Below are positions 49,175-57,996 of a DNA stretch of 64,000 nucleotides, piece by piece. This stretch comes from Acidobacteriota bacterium (GTDB taxonomy: Bacteria > Acidobacteriota > UBA4820 > DSQY01): positions 52,418 through 116,417 of the forward strand of contig JAJYLT010000006.1 in assembly GCA_021787565.1 (NCBI GenBank). The letters run 5' to 3'. Under the pieces are notes generated by a model. It was not told the DNA's origin, searched no databases, and was given only the letters and a program-made list of their open reading frames with translations. The position numbers and the translations under genes are program-made. Position 1 is the first letter of the stretch. Each line of letters opens with the position of its first letter.

Positions 49175-49911
49175 CACGCCGCGTTGGCCGTATCCCGGAC
49201 GATGAGCCCGTCCCGTATCTCGACTACTCGGCCCGCCCGATTGGCAAGAGCCATGTCGTGGGTGACCACCACGAGCGTCCCGCCCTGCTCCCAGAGGTTC
49301 TTGAACAGGGTCATGATGTCTCCGCCCGAGGCCGAGTCCAGGTTGCCCGTGGGCTCGTCGGCCAGAAGGATGTCGGGGTTCATGGCCAGGGCCCGCGCGA
49401 TGGCCACGCGCTGCATCTGGCCGCCCGAGAGTTCGGTGGGCTTGTGGTCCATGCGGTTGCCAAGCCCGACGCGCTCCAGAAGCTCGCAGGCCCGTTCGCG
49501 GCGCTCCCTCTTGGAGACGCCACCGAAGAGCATGGGCATCTCCACGTTCTCGAAGGCGCTAATCTGCGGGAGCAGGTTGAAGTTCTGGAAGATGAACCCG
49601 ACCCGCCGGTTGCGGACGTCGGCCAGCTGGTCGCGGTCCAGGCCCGCGACGGCCTCGCCGGCCAAGTCGAACTGCCCGCCCGTGGGAGTATCGAGGCAGC
49701 CGATGAGGTTCATGAGGGTGGACTTGCCCGAGCCGGAGGGGCCGACGATGGCCACGAACTCGCCCTTCTGGACCGAGAGGTCGATGCCGCGCAGGGCCTC
49801 CACCTTGACCTTGCCCGTGTCGTACACCTTGGTGATGCCGTCCATGTGGATGATGGCGCCGTTGCCGTTGGCGCCGTTCCTGCCGTTTCTCCTGATCAGC
49901 GGCCAGTTCAT
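49174..49911 (-). CDS. MacB/LolD-type ABC transporter ATPase
   Basis: A 245-residue nucleotide-binding subunit: Walker A GPSGSGKST, Q-loop FIFQNFNLLP, signature LSGGQMQRVAIARAL, Walker B ILLADEPTGNLD and the H-loop VVVTHD. It belongs with the two FtsX-type permeases and the adaptor encoded upstream. The ORF opens at 50013 inside the repeat, but ATG 49911 with GCAGGAGGACCCG is the likely start; a short N-terminal extension (RRNGRNGANGNG) precedes the ATPase fold. Confidence 0.94.
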   Translation of the reverse strand: MNWPLIRRNGRNGANGNGAIIHMDGITKVYDTGKVKVEALRGIDLSVQKGEFVAIVGPSGSGKSTLMNLIGCLDTPTGGQFDLAGEAVAGLDRDQLADVRNRRVGFIFQNFNLLPQISAFENVEMPMLFGGVSKRERRERACELLERVGLGNRMDHKPTELSGGQMQRVAIARALAMNPDILLADEPTGNLDSASGGDIMTLFKNLWEQGGTLVVVTHDMALANRAGRVVEIRDGLIVRDTANAA

Positions 49912-49963
49912 CGGGTCCTCCTGCGTGCTATTACGAAGGCCGGGCGCGCCGGGTTTCGGGAAA

Positions 49964-50046
49964 GTGGGAAGTGAGGAGTGAGGAGCAAAAAGAGTGAAAA
50001 GGGAGAAGCGCAACGCTGGCCTTCTTCACCTACTCACCTATTCACC
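49964..50046. repeat. Composite tandem repeat, copy 3 (short)
   Basis: GTGGGAA-GTGAGGA-GTGAGGA heptamers, the core GCGCAACGCTGGCCTTCTTC, and two octamers CACCTACT and CACCTATT plus a partial third. It fills the gap between the ABC ATPase gene and the first permease gene. Confidence 0.75.
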
Positions 50047-50060
50047 TCCGCTTCCCGCCA

Positions 50061-51311
50061 TCATTCGTACCTCAGGGTCTCGGCCGGATCGATGCTGGCG
50101 GCCCGCCGCGCGGGGAAATAGCCGGCCAGCAATCCGATCAGGCCCAAGATGGCCGCGGTGGAGATGCCGATGGGCCAGGAGAGGGTGGGTTTTCCGAGGA
50201 AGGCCAGCGCCTGGTTGCCGCCCGTGGGGATCAGGCTCAGCAGGATGACGATGGTGACGGCGATGACGAGGCCGCAGGCCCCGCCCAGGAGGGTGTAGAT
50301 CAGGCCCTGCAGGACGAAGGGGCCGGTGATCCACGAGCGGCGGGCGCCCATGGCCATCTGGATGCCGATCTCCCGGGTCTTCTCCTTCACCACGGCGTAC
50401 ATGATGTTGGCGACGCCTATGCCGCCGATGAGCAGGGTCAGCGCTCCGATGATGCCCAGAAAGAGCTCGATGCCCAGCATCATCTTGCCCATGATCTCCG
50501 AGCCCTTGACCGTGTCCCAGATCCCGAAGACCTTGGGGTCCTCCGGGTTGAAGCCGTATTTGGCCGAGAGGACCTCCTTGAAGCGCTTCAGGGCCTCCGG
50601 CATCTCCTCGGGACGGTGCACCTGGATGACGAGATTGTTCAGCTGCTGCGTGCCGTACTGGGCGATGTAGGTGGTGATCGGAATGACGGCGTGGTCATCC
50701 TCCGGGCCGGCGTAGTTGCCCATCTGGAGCTTGGGCTTCATGACCCCGATGACGAGGTAGGGGGAGCTGTTGAGCTGGAGCGTCTTGCCCACCGGGTCCT
50801 CCTTCCCGAAGATGTCCGTGGCCAGTTTGTTGCCCAGGAAGACTACGCGGCGCTTCTCGGCCTCGTCGATGGGGTTGAAAAAGCGGCCGCCCGGCTGCGG
50901 GATGTGGTTACGCATCTCCCCGTAGATCCAGTTCGTGCCGATGACGTGGCTGGTGACGGTCTTCCTGCCGTAGGTCAGGGTGGTGCCCCAGCTGTGGATC
51001 TCGCCCAGGACGCCCTTGAGGTCGGGCATCCTCTGCCGGAGGTACTCCACGTCGTCGGCGATGGGCCGCACGGGCCTTCCGGCCGGAAGCCCCTTCCACG
51101 GCCGTGAGGTCTCGCCGGGCCAGATGACCGCGATGTTCAGGCCCATGGCCCGCCGGCTTTTCATGAGCTGGTCCTTCAGGCCCTGCCCGAAGGCGAGCAG
51201 GAGCAGGATGGCGACCGTGCCCCACGCGATGGCGGCCACCGTGAGGATGGCCCGTTTCTTCTGCAGCATCGAGGAGCGCAGAAACAGTTGAAAGATCAGC
51301 TTCAGGCGCAT
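50061..51311 (-). CDS. MacB-like ABC permease (FtsX family), first
   Basis: A 416-residue permease with one N-terminal membrane segment, a ~220-residue periplasmic MacB_PCD domain, and three C-terminal segments (FLGIIGALTLLIGGIGVANIM; VLQGLIYTLLGGACGLVIAVT; AAILGLIGLLAGYFPARRAASIDPAETLRYE). The last motif is the typical MacB/FtsX end. With the second permease it would form a heteromeric pair, unlike the homodimeric MacB. No ATPase is fused. Confidence 0.92.
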   Translation of the reverse strand: MRLKLIFQLFLRSSMLQKKRAILTVAAIAWGTVAILLLLAFGQGLKDQLMKSRRAMGLNIAVIWPGETSRPWKGLPAGRPVRPIADDVEYLRQRMPDLKGVLGEIHSWGTTLTYGRKTVTSHVIGTNWIYGEMRNHIPQPGGRFFNPIDEAEKRRVVFLGNKLATDIFGKEDPVGKTLQLNSSPYLVIGVMKPKLQMGNYAGPEDDHAVIPITTYIAQYGTQQLNNLVIQVHRPEEMPEALKRFKEVLSAKYGFNPEDPKVFGIWDTVKGSEIMGKMMLGIELFLGIIGALTLLIGGIGVANIMYAVVKEKTREIGIQMAMGARRSWITGPFVLQGLIYTLLGGACGLVIAVTIVILLSLIPTGGNQALAFLGKPTLSWPIGISTAAILGLIGLLAGYFPARRAASIDPAETLRYE

Positions 51312-51334
51312 GAGGCGGCTCCCAAGGGTGAATC

Positions 51335-51489
51335 ACCACAGAGGCGCAGAGGCACAGAGAAAGACATCTGTGGGTACGACAAAAGGGGCGCGCCAAAGAA
51401 GGAAACAGGCCTCACTCGACTCCCGTTTCGAAGGCGCTCTCGCGCCTGAATCTTCTGGGACTTTCTCTGTGCTTCCGTGTCTATGTGGT
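51335..51489. repeat. Long imperfect inverted repeat between the two permease genes
   Basis: The 29-base arms 51335-51363 (ACCACAGAGGCGCAGAGGCA...) and 51461-51489 (...GTGCTTCCGTGTCTATGTGGT) are imperfect inverted copies enclosing about 100 bases. A related single arm occurs at 48846. The element lies inside an operon and would form a hairpin in the mRNA. No coding frame is supported in the gap 51312-51501. Confidence 0.6.
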
Positions 51490-51501
51490 TCATTCTCTTG
51501 C

Positions 51502-52740
51502 TCACAGCTTCATGGCGATGACGGGATCGAGGTTGGCCGCGTCGCGCGCCGGAAAGTAGCCCGCCAGCAAGCCAACGAACCCAAGGACTCCGGCCGTGAG
51601 GGCCGCCACGGATGGGGAGACGAGCGGCACGCCCACGTATTCGGTGAGCCCGAACTTCGGGAAGACGGCGCAGATCCCGGCCGAGAGGAGCAGCCCCAAC
51701 GCCCCGCCGATCCCGGTGAGGGTCATGGTTTCGAGGAGGAACTGCCGGAGGACGTACCCCCGCTTGGCTCCCAGGGCCATCTTGATGCCGATCTCCCGGG
51801 TGCGCTCCTCCACGACCACGTTCATGATGTTGGAAACGCCGATGCCGCCCACCACGAGCGTCAGGGAGCCGACGATTCCCAGAAAGAGCTGGAAGCCCAG
51901 CATGAAGGCATCCATGAAGGCGAACATGTCGGTGGTGTCCCACACCATGAGCGCCTGGTCGTCCTTGGGATCGAAGTGAAGGCGCTTGGCCAAAATGCCC
52001 CGGATGTCCAGGGTGAGAGCCTTGTTGCCTTCCGGGGTCCCGGCTTTGTAAATGAAGTCGTCCATGGTCTTCTCGCCGGTGATGGCCCGGAAGGTGGTGG
52101 AGGGGATGAACATCTTGTCCTTGTCCCGCCCGCTGTAGCTGGAGTCCTGCTCCTTGGGCTTGAGGACGCCGACGACCAGGAAGGGTGAGTCGGCGAGCAT
52201 GAAGGTCTTGCCCACGGGATTGGGCTCGCCGAGGAAGTCCTTCGCGAACGCGTCTCCGATGAAGGCCACCCTCCGCCGGTCGCTCATGTCGAGCGGGTCG
52301 AAGAATCGGCCTCCCTCCTGGGGAATCAGGTTGCGCATGGTGCCGAAGACGGGGGAGACGCCCGAGACGTCCACCATCATGGTCTTGTTGCCGTTGTGGA
52401 CCTTGAAGCTCTTGGCGTACTCGCTGGAGATGCCCGCCAGTCCCAGGGCCTGCTGTTTGATGGCGCCGATGTCGTCCTCCGTCATGAGGAGGCGGCGTCC
52501 TTTCCCGATGCCCTCCCAGGGGAGCGAGGTGCGCGCCGGCCAGGCGATGACGATGCGGTCGCCGAGCCCCGCGGCGCTCTGGATCATGGACTTGTGAAGC
52601 CCTTGGCCGAAGGCCAGCAGCAGGCTCACGGCCACGGTGCCCCACACGATGCCGAAGGTGGTGAGGAAGGTGCGGAGCTTCTGGCTGCGGAGGTTCCGAT
52701 AGAGCTGGCGGAAGACCTCGAGCGGGCCGGATATGGACAT
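51502..52740 (-). CDS. MacB-like ABC permease (FtsX family), second
   Basis: A 412-residue paralogue of the first permease with the same layout: N-terminal segment, periplasmic domain, and C-terminal segments including LFLGIVGSLTLVVGGIGVSNIMNVVVEER and GVLGFVGLLAGYFPARDAANLDPVIAM. It lies between the adaptor and first permease genes; CCAGGGAGGGAGCC precedes the start. Confidence 0.92.
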   Translation of the reverse strand: MSISGPLEVFRQLYRNLRSQKLRTFLTTFGIVWGTVAVSLLLAFGQGLHKSMIQSAAGLGDRIVIAWPARTSLPWEGIGKGRRLLMTEDDIGAIKQQALGLAGISSEYAKSFKVHNGNKTMMVDVSGVSPVFGTMRNLIPQEGGRFFDPLDMSDRRRVAFIGDAFAKDFLGEPNPVGKTFMLADSPFLVVGVLKPKEQDSSYSGRDKDKMFIPSTTFRAITGEKTMDDFIYKAGTPEGNKALTLDIRGILAKRLHFDPKDDQALMVWDTTDMFAFMDAFMLGFQLFLGIVGSLTLVVGGIGVSNIMNVVVEERTREIGIKMALGAKRGYVLRQFLLETMTLTGIGGALGLLLSAGICAVFPKFGLTEYVGVPLVSPSVAALTAGVLGFVGLLAGYFPARDAANLDPVIAMKL

Positions 52741-52809
52741 GGCTCCCTCCCTGGAATCGGGCGGCGATGGGCGTCGCGAGGGGCCCTCCGCCGCGCGGCC
52801 GGGTCAGAC

Positions 52810-53916
52810 CTAGCTGATTTCCTTCGGCGGGCGCTGGACCACCTTATCGCCGACCTTCAGCCCCGAGACGACCTCGATGTTCAGGCCGTCGGAGAGGCCG
52901 AGCGTCACCGGCACCTTCTTGGGCGGCTCATCGGACTTGGCCACGGGCACCTCGACGTAGGCCTTCTTGCCGCCGTCCTCGAAGGCGACCAGCCTCTCGG
53001 GGATGATGGGGATGTCCTTCTTCTCCCGGATGATCACGTCCGCGTTGGCCGAGTAGCCCGCGCGCAGCGTCACCTTGGCGTCGGGGTCCAGCTCGATCTC
53101 CACGTCGAAGAGGGTGGAGCCCTCCTTCTTCTCGGCCTGGGGCGCGATGCGGGAGACGTGGCCGGTCACGACGTCCGAAGGGAGGGCTCCCACCTTGATC
53201 CTGACGGGCAGGCCCACCTTCATCTTGCCCACATCGATCTCGTCCACCGTGCCCTTGAAGATAAGGTCACTCATGTCGGCGATGCTCGCCAGCTCGGTGC
53301 CCGCCTGGTAGGAGGTGAGGGGAACCACGGGATCGCCCGGGTCCACGGTGCGGGTCAGCACGGTGCCAGCCGCCGGGGCCCGGATGATGGCCTCCATGGC
53401 CGCCCCGCCCCCCGTGACGCGGCCCTTCATGGTCAGCTCGCGGTTGTCGTGAGCCCGCGCGAGGGCCACCTGGGCTTTCTCGTAGGCCTCGCGCATGGCG
53501 TCCAGGTCCTCCCTGGCCACTACACCCTGCGAGGCGAGCTCTTGGTAACGCAGGAAGTCCGCCTTGGCCCGGTCGAAGCCGGCCTGGGCATTCTGGAGGT
53601 CTCGGTCCACCTGAATGAGGTCCTGGGGCGTGGGATCGGGTGCGATCTCGAAGAGGGGGTCGCCCGCCTTCACCGTGTCACCCACCTGCACCACGCACCG
53701 CTTCACGATGCCGCTGATCTTGGATTTGACTTGAAATTTCTGTCTCGGCTCGATCTGTCCGACGGCCAGCGCCTTCTCCGTGATGGAGCCCCGTTCGACC
53801 GGAACGAGCTTGAAGTCGTCCTTCTTGGAGCCGGCGTGCCTGACCCACGCGTACACCCCTGCCGCCACCACCCCCACGGCGACCAGGATGAGCAGAATCT
53901 TCACCAACCTCGCCAT
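52810..53916 (-). CDS. MacA/HlyD-type periplasmic adaptor
   Basis: A 368-residue adaptor with an N-terminal membrane segment (LVKILLILVAVGVVAAGVYA), lipoyl halves (VKSKISGIVKRCVVQVGDTV; IRAPAAGTVLTRTVDPGDPV) around a ~70-residue coiled coil, and a beta-barrel with GTVDEIDVGKMKVGLPV. It connects the permease to an outer-membrane duct; no TolC gene is in this operon, so the one at 15865 or another must serve. The ORF opens at 54180, but ATG 53916 with TAAGGAGAGGACG is the start. The substrate of the exporter is unknown. Confidence 0.92.
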   Translation of the reverse strand: MARLVKILLILVAVGVVAAGVYAWVRHAGSKKDDFKLVPVERGSITEKALAVGQIEPRQKFQVKSKISGIVKRCVVQVGDTVKAGDPLFEIAPDPTPQDLIQVDRDLQNAQAGFDRAKADFLRYQELASQGVVAREDLDAMREAYEKAQVALARAHDNRELTMKGRVTGGGAAMEAIIRAPAAGTVLTRTVDPGDPVVPLTSYQAGTELASIADMSDLIFKGTVDEIDVGKMKVGLPVRIKVGALPSDVVTGHVSRIAPQAEKKEGSTLFDVEIELDPDAKVTLRAGYSANADVIIREKKDIPIIPERLVAFEDGGKKAYVEVPVAKSDEPPKKVPVTLGLSDGLNIEVVSGLKVGDKVVQRPPKEIS

Positions 53917-54284
53917 CGTCCTCTCCTTAGCTCTCTTGGGCGGATGCCCTGAGGTGCACCACGCTCGGTTATACGGAGGGAGGTGCGAAAGGTTTGGCTG
54001 GGCCGGGGCAAGGACCGCGCGGACTCGATGGGGGAACTGCGGAGGCGGCGAGCGAGGAGCCGCAGACGCGCCGGGGCGCCGCTTCTTGCCTTCAGCAATA
54101 GGCGAAGCGGTCCTCGACCCCGCACGAACCCCGGGAAGAGCAAGGAAAGGAGGAGGTGGCCCCCCGGCAAGATCCCCCATGGTGAAGTGATGGCCGGGCG
54201 ACGACTCTGCGAGGCCGCCGCGGTGCAGATCGCCCGCCCGGCCTCCCGGAAATGGGCGGCGTTACGCCCATTCGGAGGATGCCG
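53917..54284. other. Gene-free stretch upstream of the MacAB-type operon
   Basis: No convincing reading frame on either strand. It is GC-rich; GGGAGGTGCGAAAGG near 53979 and an A/G-rich block near 54140 are the only local features. The promoter of the ABC operon should lie here but no clear boxes are visible. Confidence 0.5.
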
Positions 54285-54475
54285 CCTTAGGACCCGCGCA
54301 GAAACAACTTAACGTTTTCGCATCCCATCTTCGCGCGATCTTGACGCGATTCTCGATCGCAAAATCCTCAACGTAGTCTTCAACTACGCCTGCGGTTTTG
54401 CTCCCTCCAATCGCGCCAATCTCACACGAATCTGGGCGCGAATTCCGTTAACCTATTCCTGCGCGGGTCCTTAGG
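54285..54475. repeat. MITE-like element with 30-bp terminal inverted repeats
   Basis: The ends 54285-54314 (CCTTAGGACCCGCGCAG...TTAACG) and 54446-54475 are inverted copies agreeing at 25 of 30 positions. The centre holds a second hairpin (GCAAAA...TTTTGC, 54359-54401, with CGTAGT-CTTCA-ACTACG at its tip). The 191-base element has no gene. Its right end overlaps the TAA stop codon (54471-54473) of the DoxX-type gene. Confidence 0.75.
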
Positions 54476-54920
54476 CCGGAAACTTGCCCGTCTTGTTGCG
54501 CCGGTAGCGGAGGCCGAGCGCGGCGAGCGCCACGGCCAGAAAGCCGAAGTCCCGGAGGATGGAAAGGAGGATCTCCCCGCGGGCGCCGGAGTGGCCGAAG
54601 CATCCGCAGTTGATGTCCAGGCCGCGGATCCAGGCCTGGCCCATGGCGCCCAGAAACATCAACAGCATGAGGTTGGCCAGGACGATCCCCCCCTCCGCCG
54701 AGAAACCGGACAGGAGGGCCAATCCCATGACGGCCTCGATCCAGGGAAGGATCACGGCCAGCGGATTGACCAGCCCATCGGGGAGCATCGCATAGTGGGA
54801 GATGTCGGCCGCAAAGCCTGACGGATCCAAGATCTTGGGAACGGCGGCGGCCAAGAAAATACCCGCCACGGTCCAGCGGGCTATCCGCTCCGCCCAGATC
54901 ACCCAGCCGCTGGGTTTCAC
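54471..54920 (-). CDS. DoxX/MauE-family membrane protein
   Basis: A 149-residue protein with four hydrophobic segments and the motif GLDINCGCFGHSG, typical of MauE/DoxX-like proteins tied to periplasmic thiol chemistry. It starts with GTG overlapping the stop of the rhodanese gene (GTGA), so the two are coupled. The stop codon lies within the terminal repeat of the MITE-like element, so the original C-terminus may have been replaced. Confidence 0.85.
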   Translation of the reverse strand: MKPSGWVIWAERIARWTVAGIFLAAAVPKILDPSGFAADISHYAMLPDGLVNPLAVILPWIEAVMGLALLSGFSAEGGIVLANLMLLMFLGAMGQAWIRGLDINCGCFGHSGARGEILLSILRDFGFLAVALAALGLRYRRNKTGKFPA

Positions 54921-55396
54921 TGTTTGTAGGTCCCCCGTTCGATGGGCAGGTTGGCCCTCATCCAGCCCGGCAGTCCGTCATGGAAGACGGCCACCCGGTT
55001 GTCCGAGTAGCCCTTGGCGATGAGCTCCTTCGCCAACTCCTCGGAGGTGCCGCACGAGCCGCCCGAACAATAGACGATGATGAGCTTGGCCTTCTGGAGC
55101 TCGGGAGCCACCTTGGCGTAGTAGGGAGCGAAGTTGTCCGCCGGCACGTTGAGCGCGTGGGGAATGTGGCCCAGCTCGAACTCCTCCGATGAGCGGGCGT
55201 CCACGATGACCGTGCCCGGCTGCTGCAGATAGTAGCGCACCTCCTGCAGGGACATCATCCGCGCCCCCTCCTGGGCCAGGCGCGCGGCCGTCCCCCCGCG
55301 CAGGGGAAGTCCGTTAGGTGAAAGAGCGTTGTAGGTCAGGCCCACCAGGGAACCGACGGCGACCAGGGCGGCCATCTGAAGGAAACTGCGGCGCAT
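54917..55396 (-). CDS. Exported rhodanese-domain protein
   Basis: A 159-residue protein with an N-terminal RRSFLQMAALVAVGSLVG, a Tat-like or anchor sequence, and a rhodanese domain: VIVDARSSEEFELGHIPHALNV and the active-site loop IIVYCSGGSCGTSEELA with the nucleophilic Cys. It would handle sulfane sulfur in the periplasm. Its coupling to a MauE-like protein suggests a shared thiol or sulfur-transfer job. GAGGAGGAACC precedes the ATG. Confidence 0.9.
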   Translation of the reverse strand: MRRSFLQMAALVAVGSLVGLTYNALSPNGLPLRGGTAARLAQEGARMMSLQEVRYYLQQPGTVIVDARSSEEFELGHIPHALNVPADNFAPYYAKVAPELQKAKLIIVYCSGGSCGTSEELAKELIAKGYSDNRVAVFHDGLPGWMRANLPIERGTYKQ

Positions 55397-55465
55397 GGTT
55401 CCTCCTCGTCGAAGAACTCAATCTTATAACCAAGGGACTAAGGGAGCAAGCGGCGCCCGTCGCCC

Positions 55466-55610
55466 CAATCCCGCGATAGCGGCTCAACGCCTGCGTAGGA
55501 GCGGCGCCTCGCCGCGAACCGGCTGACCCTGCGACCAGGATGCGGTGCCCGCGTACGGTCCGTCGCGCCGGGGGCGGCGCTCCTGCGAGTGCAATTCCAT
55601 CGCGGAATTT
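55466..55610. repeat. REP-like inverted-repeat element, copy D
   Basis: Nearly identical to copy A over 140 bases (AATCCCGCGATAGCGGCTC ... CCATCGCGGAATT), with a few substitutions such as CTCCTGCGAG for CTCCTACGAG. It lies between the divergent rhodanese and DUF255 genes. Confidence 0.75.
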
Positions 55611-55951
55611 GGGCGTCGGAACGTGAGGCGAAGAAGAATCTCGAATGAGAGGAAAGGCCGAAACCTTCCGACATCCTGGCCCCAGGTTCGAAATCCAAAG
55701 TCCAGACGACTCTCCGTGGCGGGTCTTCGCGGCATCTCGGTCTCAGATGGAGAAACATGGGACGTGCGTGGTTTCATCCCTGATACCGAGATCTTCGAGA
55801 AGGAGGCCGAGAGGCCTTCGGCGGGGCCGTGCGAGCGCCGCGCCGCATCCCCGCAAAAGGCCGTCCAGCATCGAGATCGGAATCCTGCAAGGGGACGAAC
55901 ATCAGCTGGCATTGCGTTTGCTGAGGTATTCGCCGGGAGGCGTAGGTAGGT
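55611..55951. other. Gene-free stretch before the DUF255 gene
   Basis: Several short frames cross it, but none has a ribosome site or recognisable domain. The final bases GGGAGGCGTAGGTAGGT provide the ribosome site of the following gene. No promoter is obvious. Confidence 0.5.
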
Positions 55952-57607
55952 ATGCTCAAGAGTTGTGTCGAGTGGCGCGAGTGGGGTCCGTCGGCTTTGG
56001 AGGAGGCCAGCCGGTCGCACAAGCCGCTCTTCCTGCTCGTCTCCGACTCCAGTTCGGAGCATGCATTCAGCGTCTCCGGGGCCCTCGCGGAAGACAAGGC
56101 GCTCTCCTCGCTCCTGGCCCGCTCCTTCATTCCCGTGCTGGCCGACGGGGATCGCCATCCAGAATTGGGGCGGCTCTACTTCCCGACACCAGCGCCCGCC
56201 GCGGCCGTCCTGCTTCCCGATGGGACCCTCCTGGCCAACTGCCCCCTGGGGACGCCCGATGCTCTCGTGGACCTCCTTCGGTCGGCCGCCGTGGCAGCCT
56301 CCCATTACAGCCCCCCGGTAGCGCCGGTCTTCGGAGGATACCCGGTGCCCTTCATCGAGCAGCATCCTCGCAGCCTCGAGCGCGGGCTGGAATTGCTGGA
56401 GAGCATCTACCAGAGGGTCCTGGACCGTCTGATCGTGGGCGGGGGCGAATTCGGCAAAGGGGCCGGAGCGCCGTGCATCGATCCGGTCCGCTTCCTCCTG
56501 CGGTACGGAACCTTCATGGGCAGCCGCGAGGCCCTCGAAAGGGCCGTTCAGGTGCTCCAGTCGTTGGCGTACTCGCCCCTTTACGACTCCGTGGAGGGCG
56601 GGTTCTTTCACGCCAGGGAGGGCTCGCGGCTGGATACGCGGAAGTTCCTTCAGGACAACGCCCACTGGCTCATCCTCTCGCTCCGCGTGGCCGCGATGCC
56701 GGAGGGCGGATTTGCACTCCCGCTGGCGAGGGGCATCCTCCATTACCTTCAGCAGAAGATGCTCCAGAAGGGGGGCCTGTTCGCGGCCGCGCAACGGGAC
56801 GACGATTCCTACTACGCGCTGAGCGGAGAAGAGCGGCGGCGCGTGCAGCCCCCGCGGATGAACGCCACGGCCTTCGCGCTGCCCAACGCCCTGGCCGTGA
56901 GAGCCCTGTGCAACGGTTGGCAATTCCTGGGAGAAAGGGCCTACCTGAACCTCGCCCTGCGCGCCCATCGCCGGCTCGAGAGCGACCTGATCGGAGCCGA
57001 TGGAGCCCTGGCCCATTGCAGGACGGGGGAGAGACTCGGTGCGGCGTACCTCGGTGCCCAGGTGGAGCTCGGCTACGCGCGGCTGGCCCTTTACCAATCG
57101 ACGCTGGATCCCCGCTATCTGGCGGGGGTGGAAAAGGTCGCCAGGCTCCTCGTGTCGGACTACTCCAATCCGGCGGGGGTGGGATTTCTGGACGTGCGTA
57201 CCCAGGACAGGGACCGGCTGGCCGTTTTCCGGCCTATCCTTGACCCGGCCACGAACGCGCGGTCGGCCGGATTCCTGATCCTCGCCTCGGCCCAACTGGA
57301 AGACGAGAAGCTGGCCCTCCCCGCCCGGAGGGCGCTGGGCGCCCTCGTGCATGCCAAGCTCGAAGATCTGGGCGCCCTGTGCCAACTGGGCAACGCGCTC
57401 CTGGTGACGCTCATGCCCCTGGCCGTGTACGTCGCGGTGACCGACGGTTCCCGCCAGCAGCGCTATCACGTTCTGGAGAAGCTCCGGAGGTTCGGCATGT
57501 CCTTCGCTCTGGTCATGCATCGTGGCCCCTCGCGTTTCGAGAAGATGCAGGCCCTGCCGAGGCTCATCGCCTGCTGCGGGAACCAGCAGCGCGAGATCCC
57601 CGTCTGA
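55952..57607 (+). CDS. DUF255/YyaL-like protein lacking the thioredoxin cysteines
   Basis: A 551-residue protein. The N-terminus CVEWREWGPSALEEASRSHKP is followed by LFLLVSDSSSEHAFSV where DUF255 proteins have the CHWCH motif, so both redox cysteines are lost. The rest is an (alpha/alpha)6-barrel-like region with DNAHWLILSLRVAAM, FAAAQRDDDSYYALSG and NARSAGFLILASAQLEDEKLALP, as in the YyaL/SPATA20 family, shorter than the usual 650-700 residues. Function is unknown; the glycosidase-like barrel may be what is maintained. Confidence 0.8.
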   Translation: MLKSCVEWREWGPSALEEASRSHKPLFLLVSDSSSEHAFSVSGALAEDKALSSLLARSFIPVLADGDRHPELGRLYFPTPAPAAAVLLPDGTLLANCPLGTPDALVDLLRSAAVAASHYSPPVAPVFGGYPVPFIEQHPRSLERGLELLESIYQRVLDRLIVGGGEFGKGAGAPCIDPVRFLLRYGTFMGSREALERAVQVLQSLAYSPLYDSVEGGFFHAREGSRLDTRKFLQDNAHWLILSLRVAAMPEGGFALPLARGILHYLQQKMLQKGGLFAAAQRDDDSYYALSGEERRRVQPPRMNATAFALPNALAVRALCNGWQFLGERAYLNLALRAHRRLESDLIGADGALAHCRTGERLGAAYLGAQVELGYARLALYQSTLDPRYLAGVEKVARLLVSDYSNPAGVGFLDVRTQDRDRLAVFRPILDPATNARSAGFLILASAQLEDEKLALPARRALGALVHAKLEDLGALCQLGNALLVTLMPLAVYVAVTDGSRQQRYHVLEKLRRFGMSFALVMHRGPSRFEKMQALPRLIACCGNQQREIPV

Positions 57608-57691
57608 TGAAGCGAGGATCGACGGCGGCGGAATTGCGTCCAGAGCGGGTAATGTGATATTAGAATGAGGTCCGGGGGAGTTCTTCCGTGT

Positions 57692-57768
57692 GCGCCCGTA
57701 GCTCAGCCGGATAGAGCGTCGGCCTTCGAAGCCGCAGGTCCCCCGTTCGAGTCGGGGCGGGCGCGCCA
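57692..57768 (+). tRNA. tRNA-Arg (anticodon TCG)
   Basis: 77 bases with encoded CCA. Acceptor GCGCCCG pairs with CGGGCGC; the D-arm is GCTCAGCCGGATAGAGC; the anticodon stem CGGC/GCCG encloses CTTCGAA (anticodon TCG, reading CGA); the T-arm is CCCCCGTTCGAGTCGGGG. Confidence 0.95.
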
Positions 57769-57906
57769 CGCATCCGAGTCGGAGCGGTTCGCTGGTAGAA
57801 GTGCTCGCCCGGTGGAAATCTCCACGTCAGATCGCATCCCACACCAGGCTGCCTCTGCCCGGAAGGACCATGAAGGCTCCGGAGGACAATGCGGGAAGTG
57901 AGATGG

Positions 57907-57991
<85 letters not shown>

Positions 57992-57996
57992 GTTGA

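Noticed and set aside
55484..57769. 761-residue open frame on the minus strand
   Set aside because: Antisense to the DUF255 gene and running into the tRNA-Arg; no ribosome site or domain.
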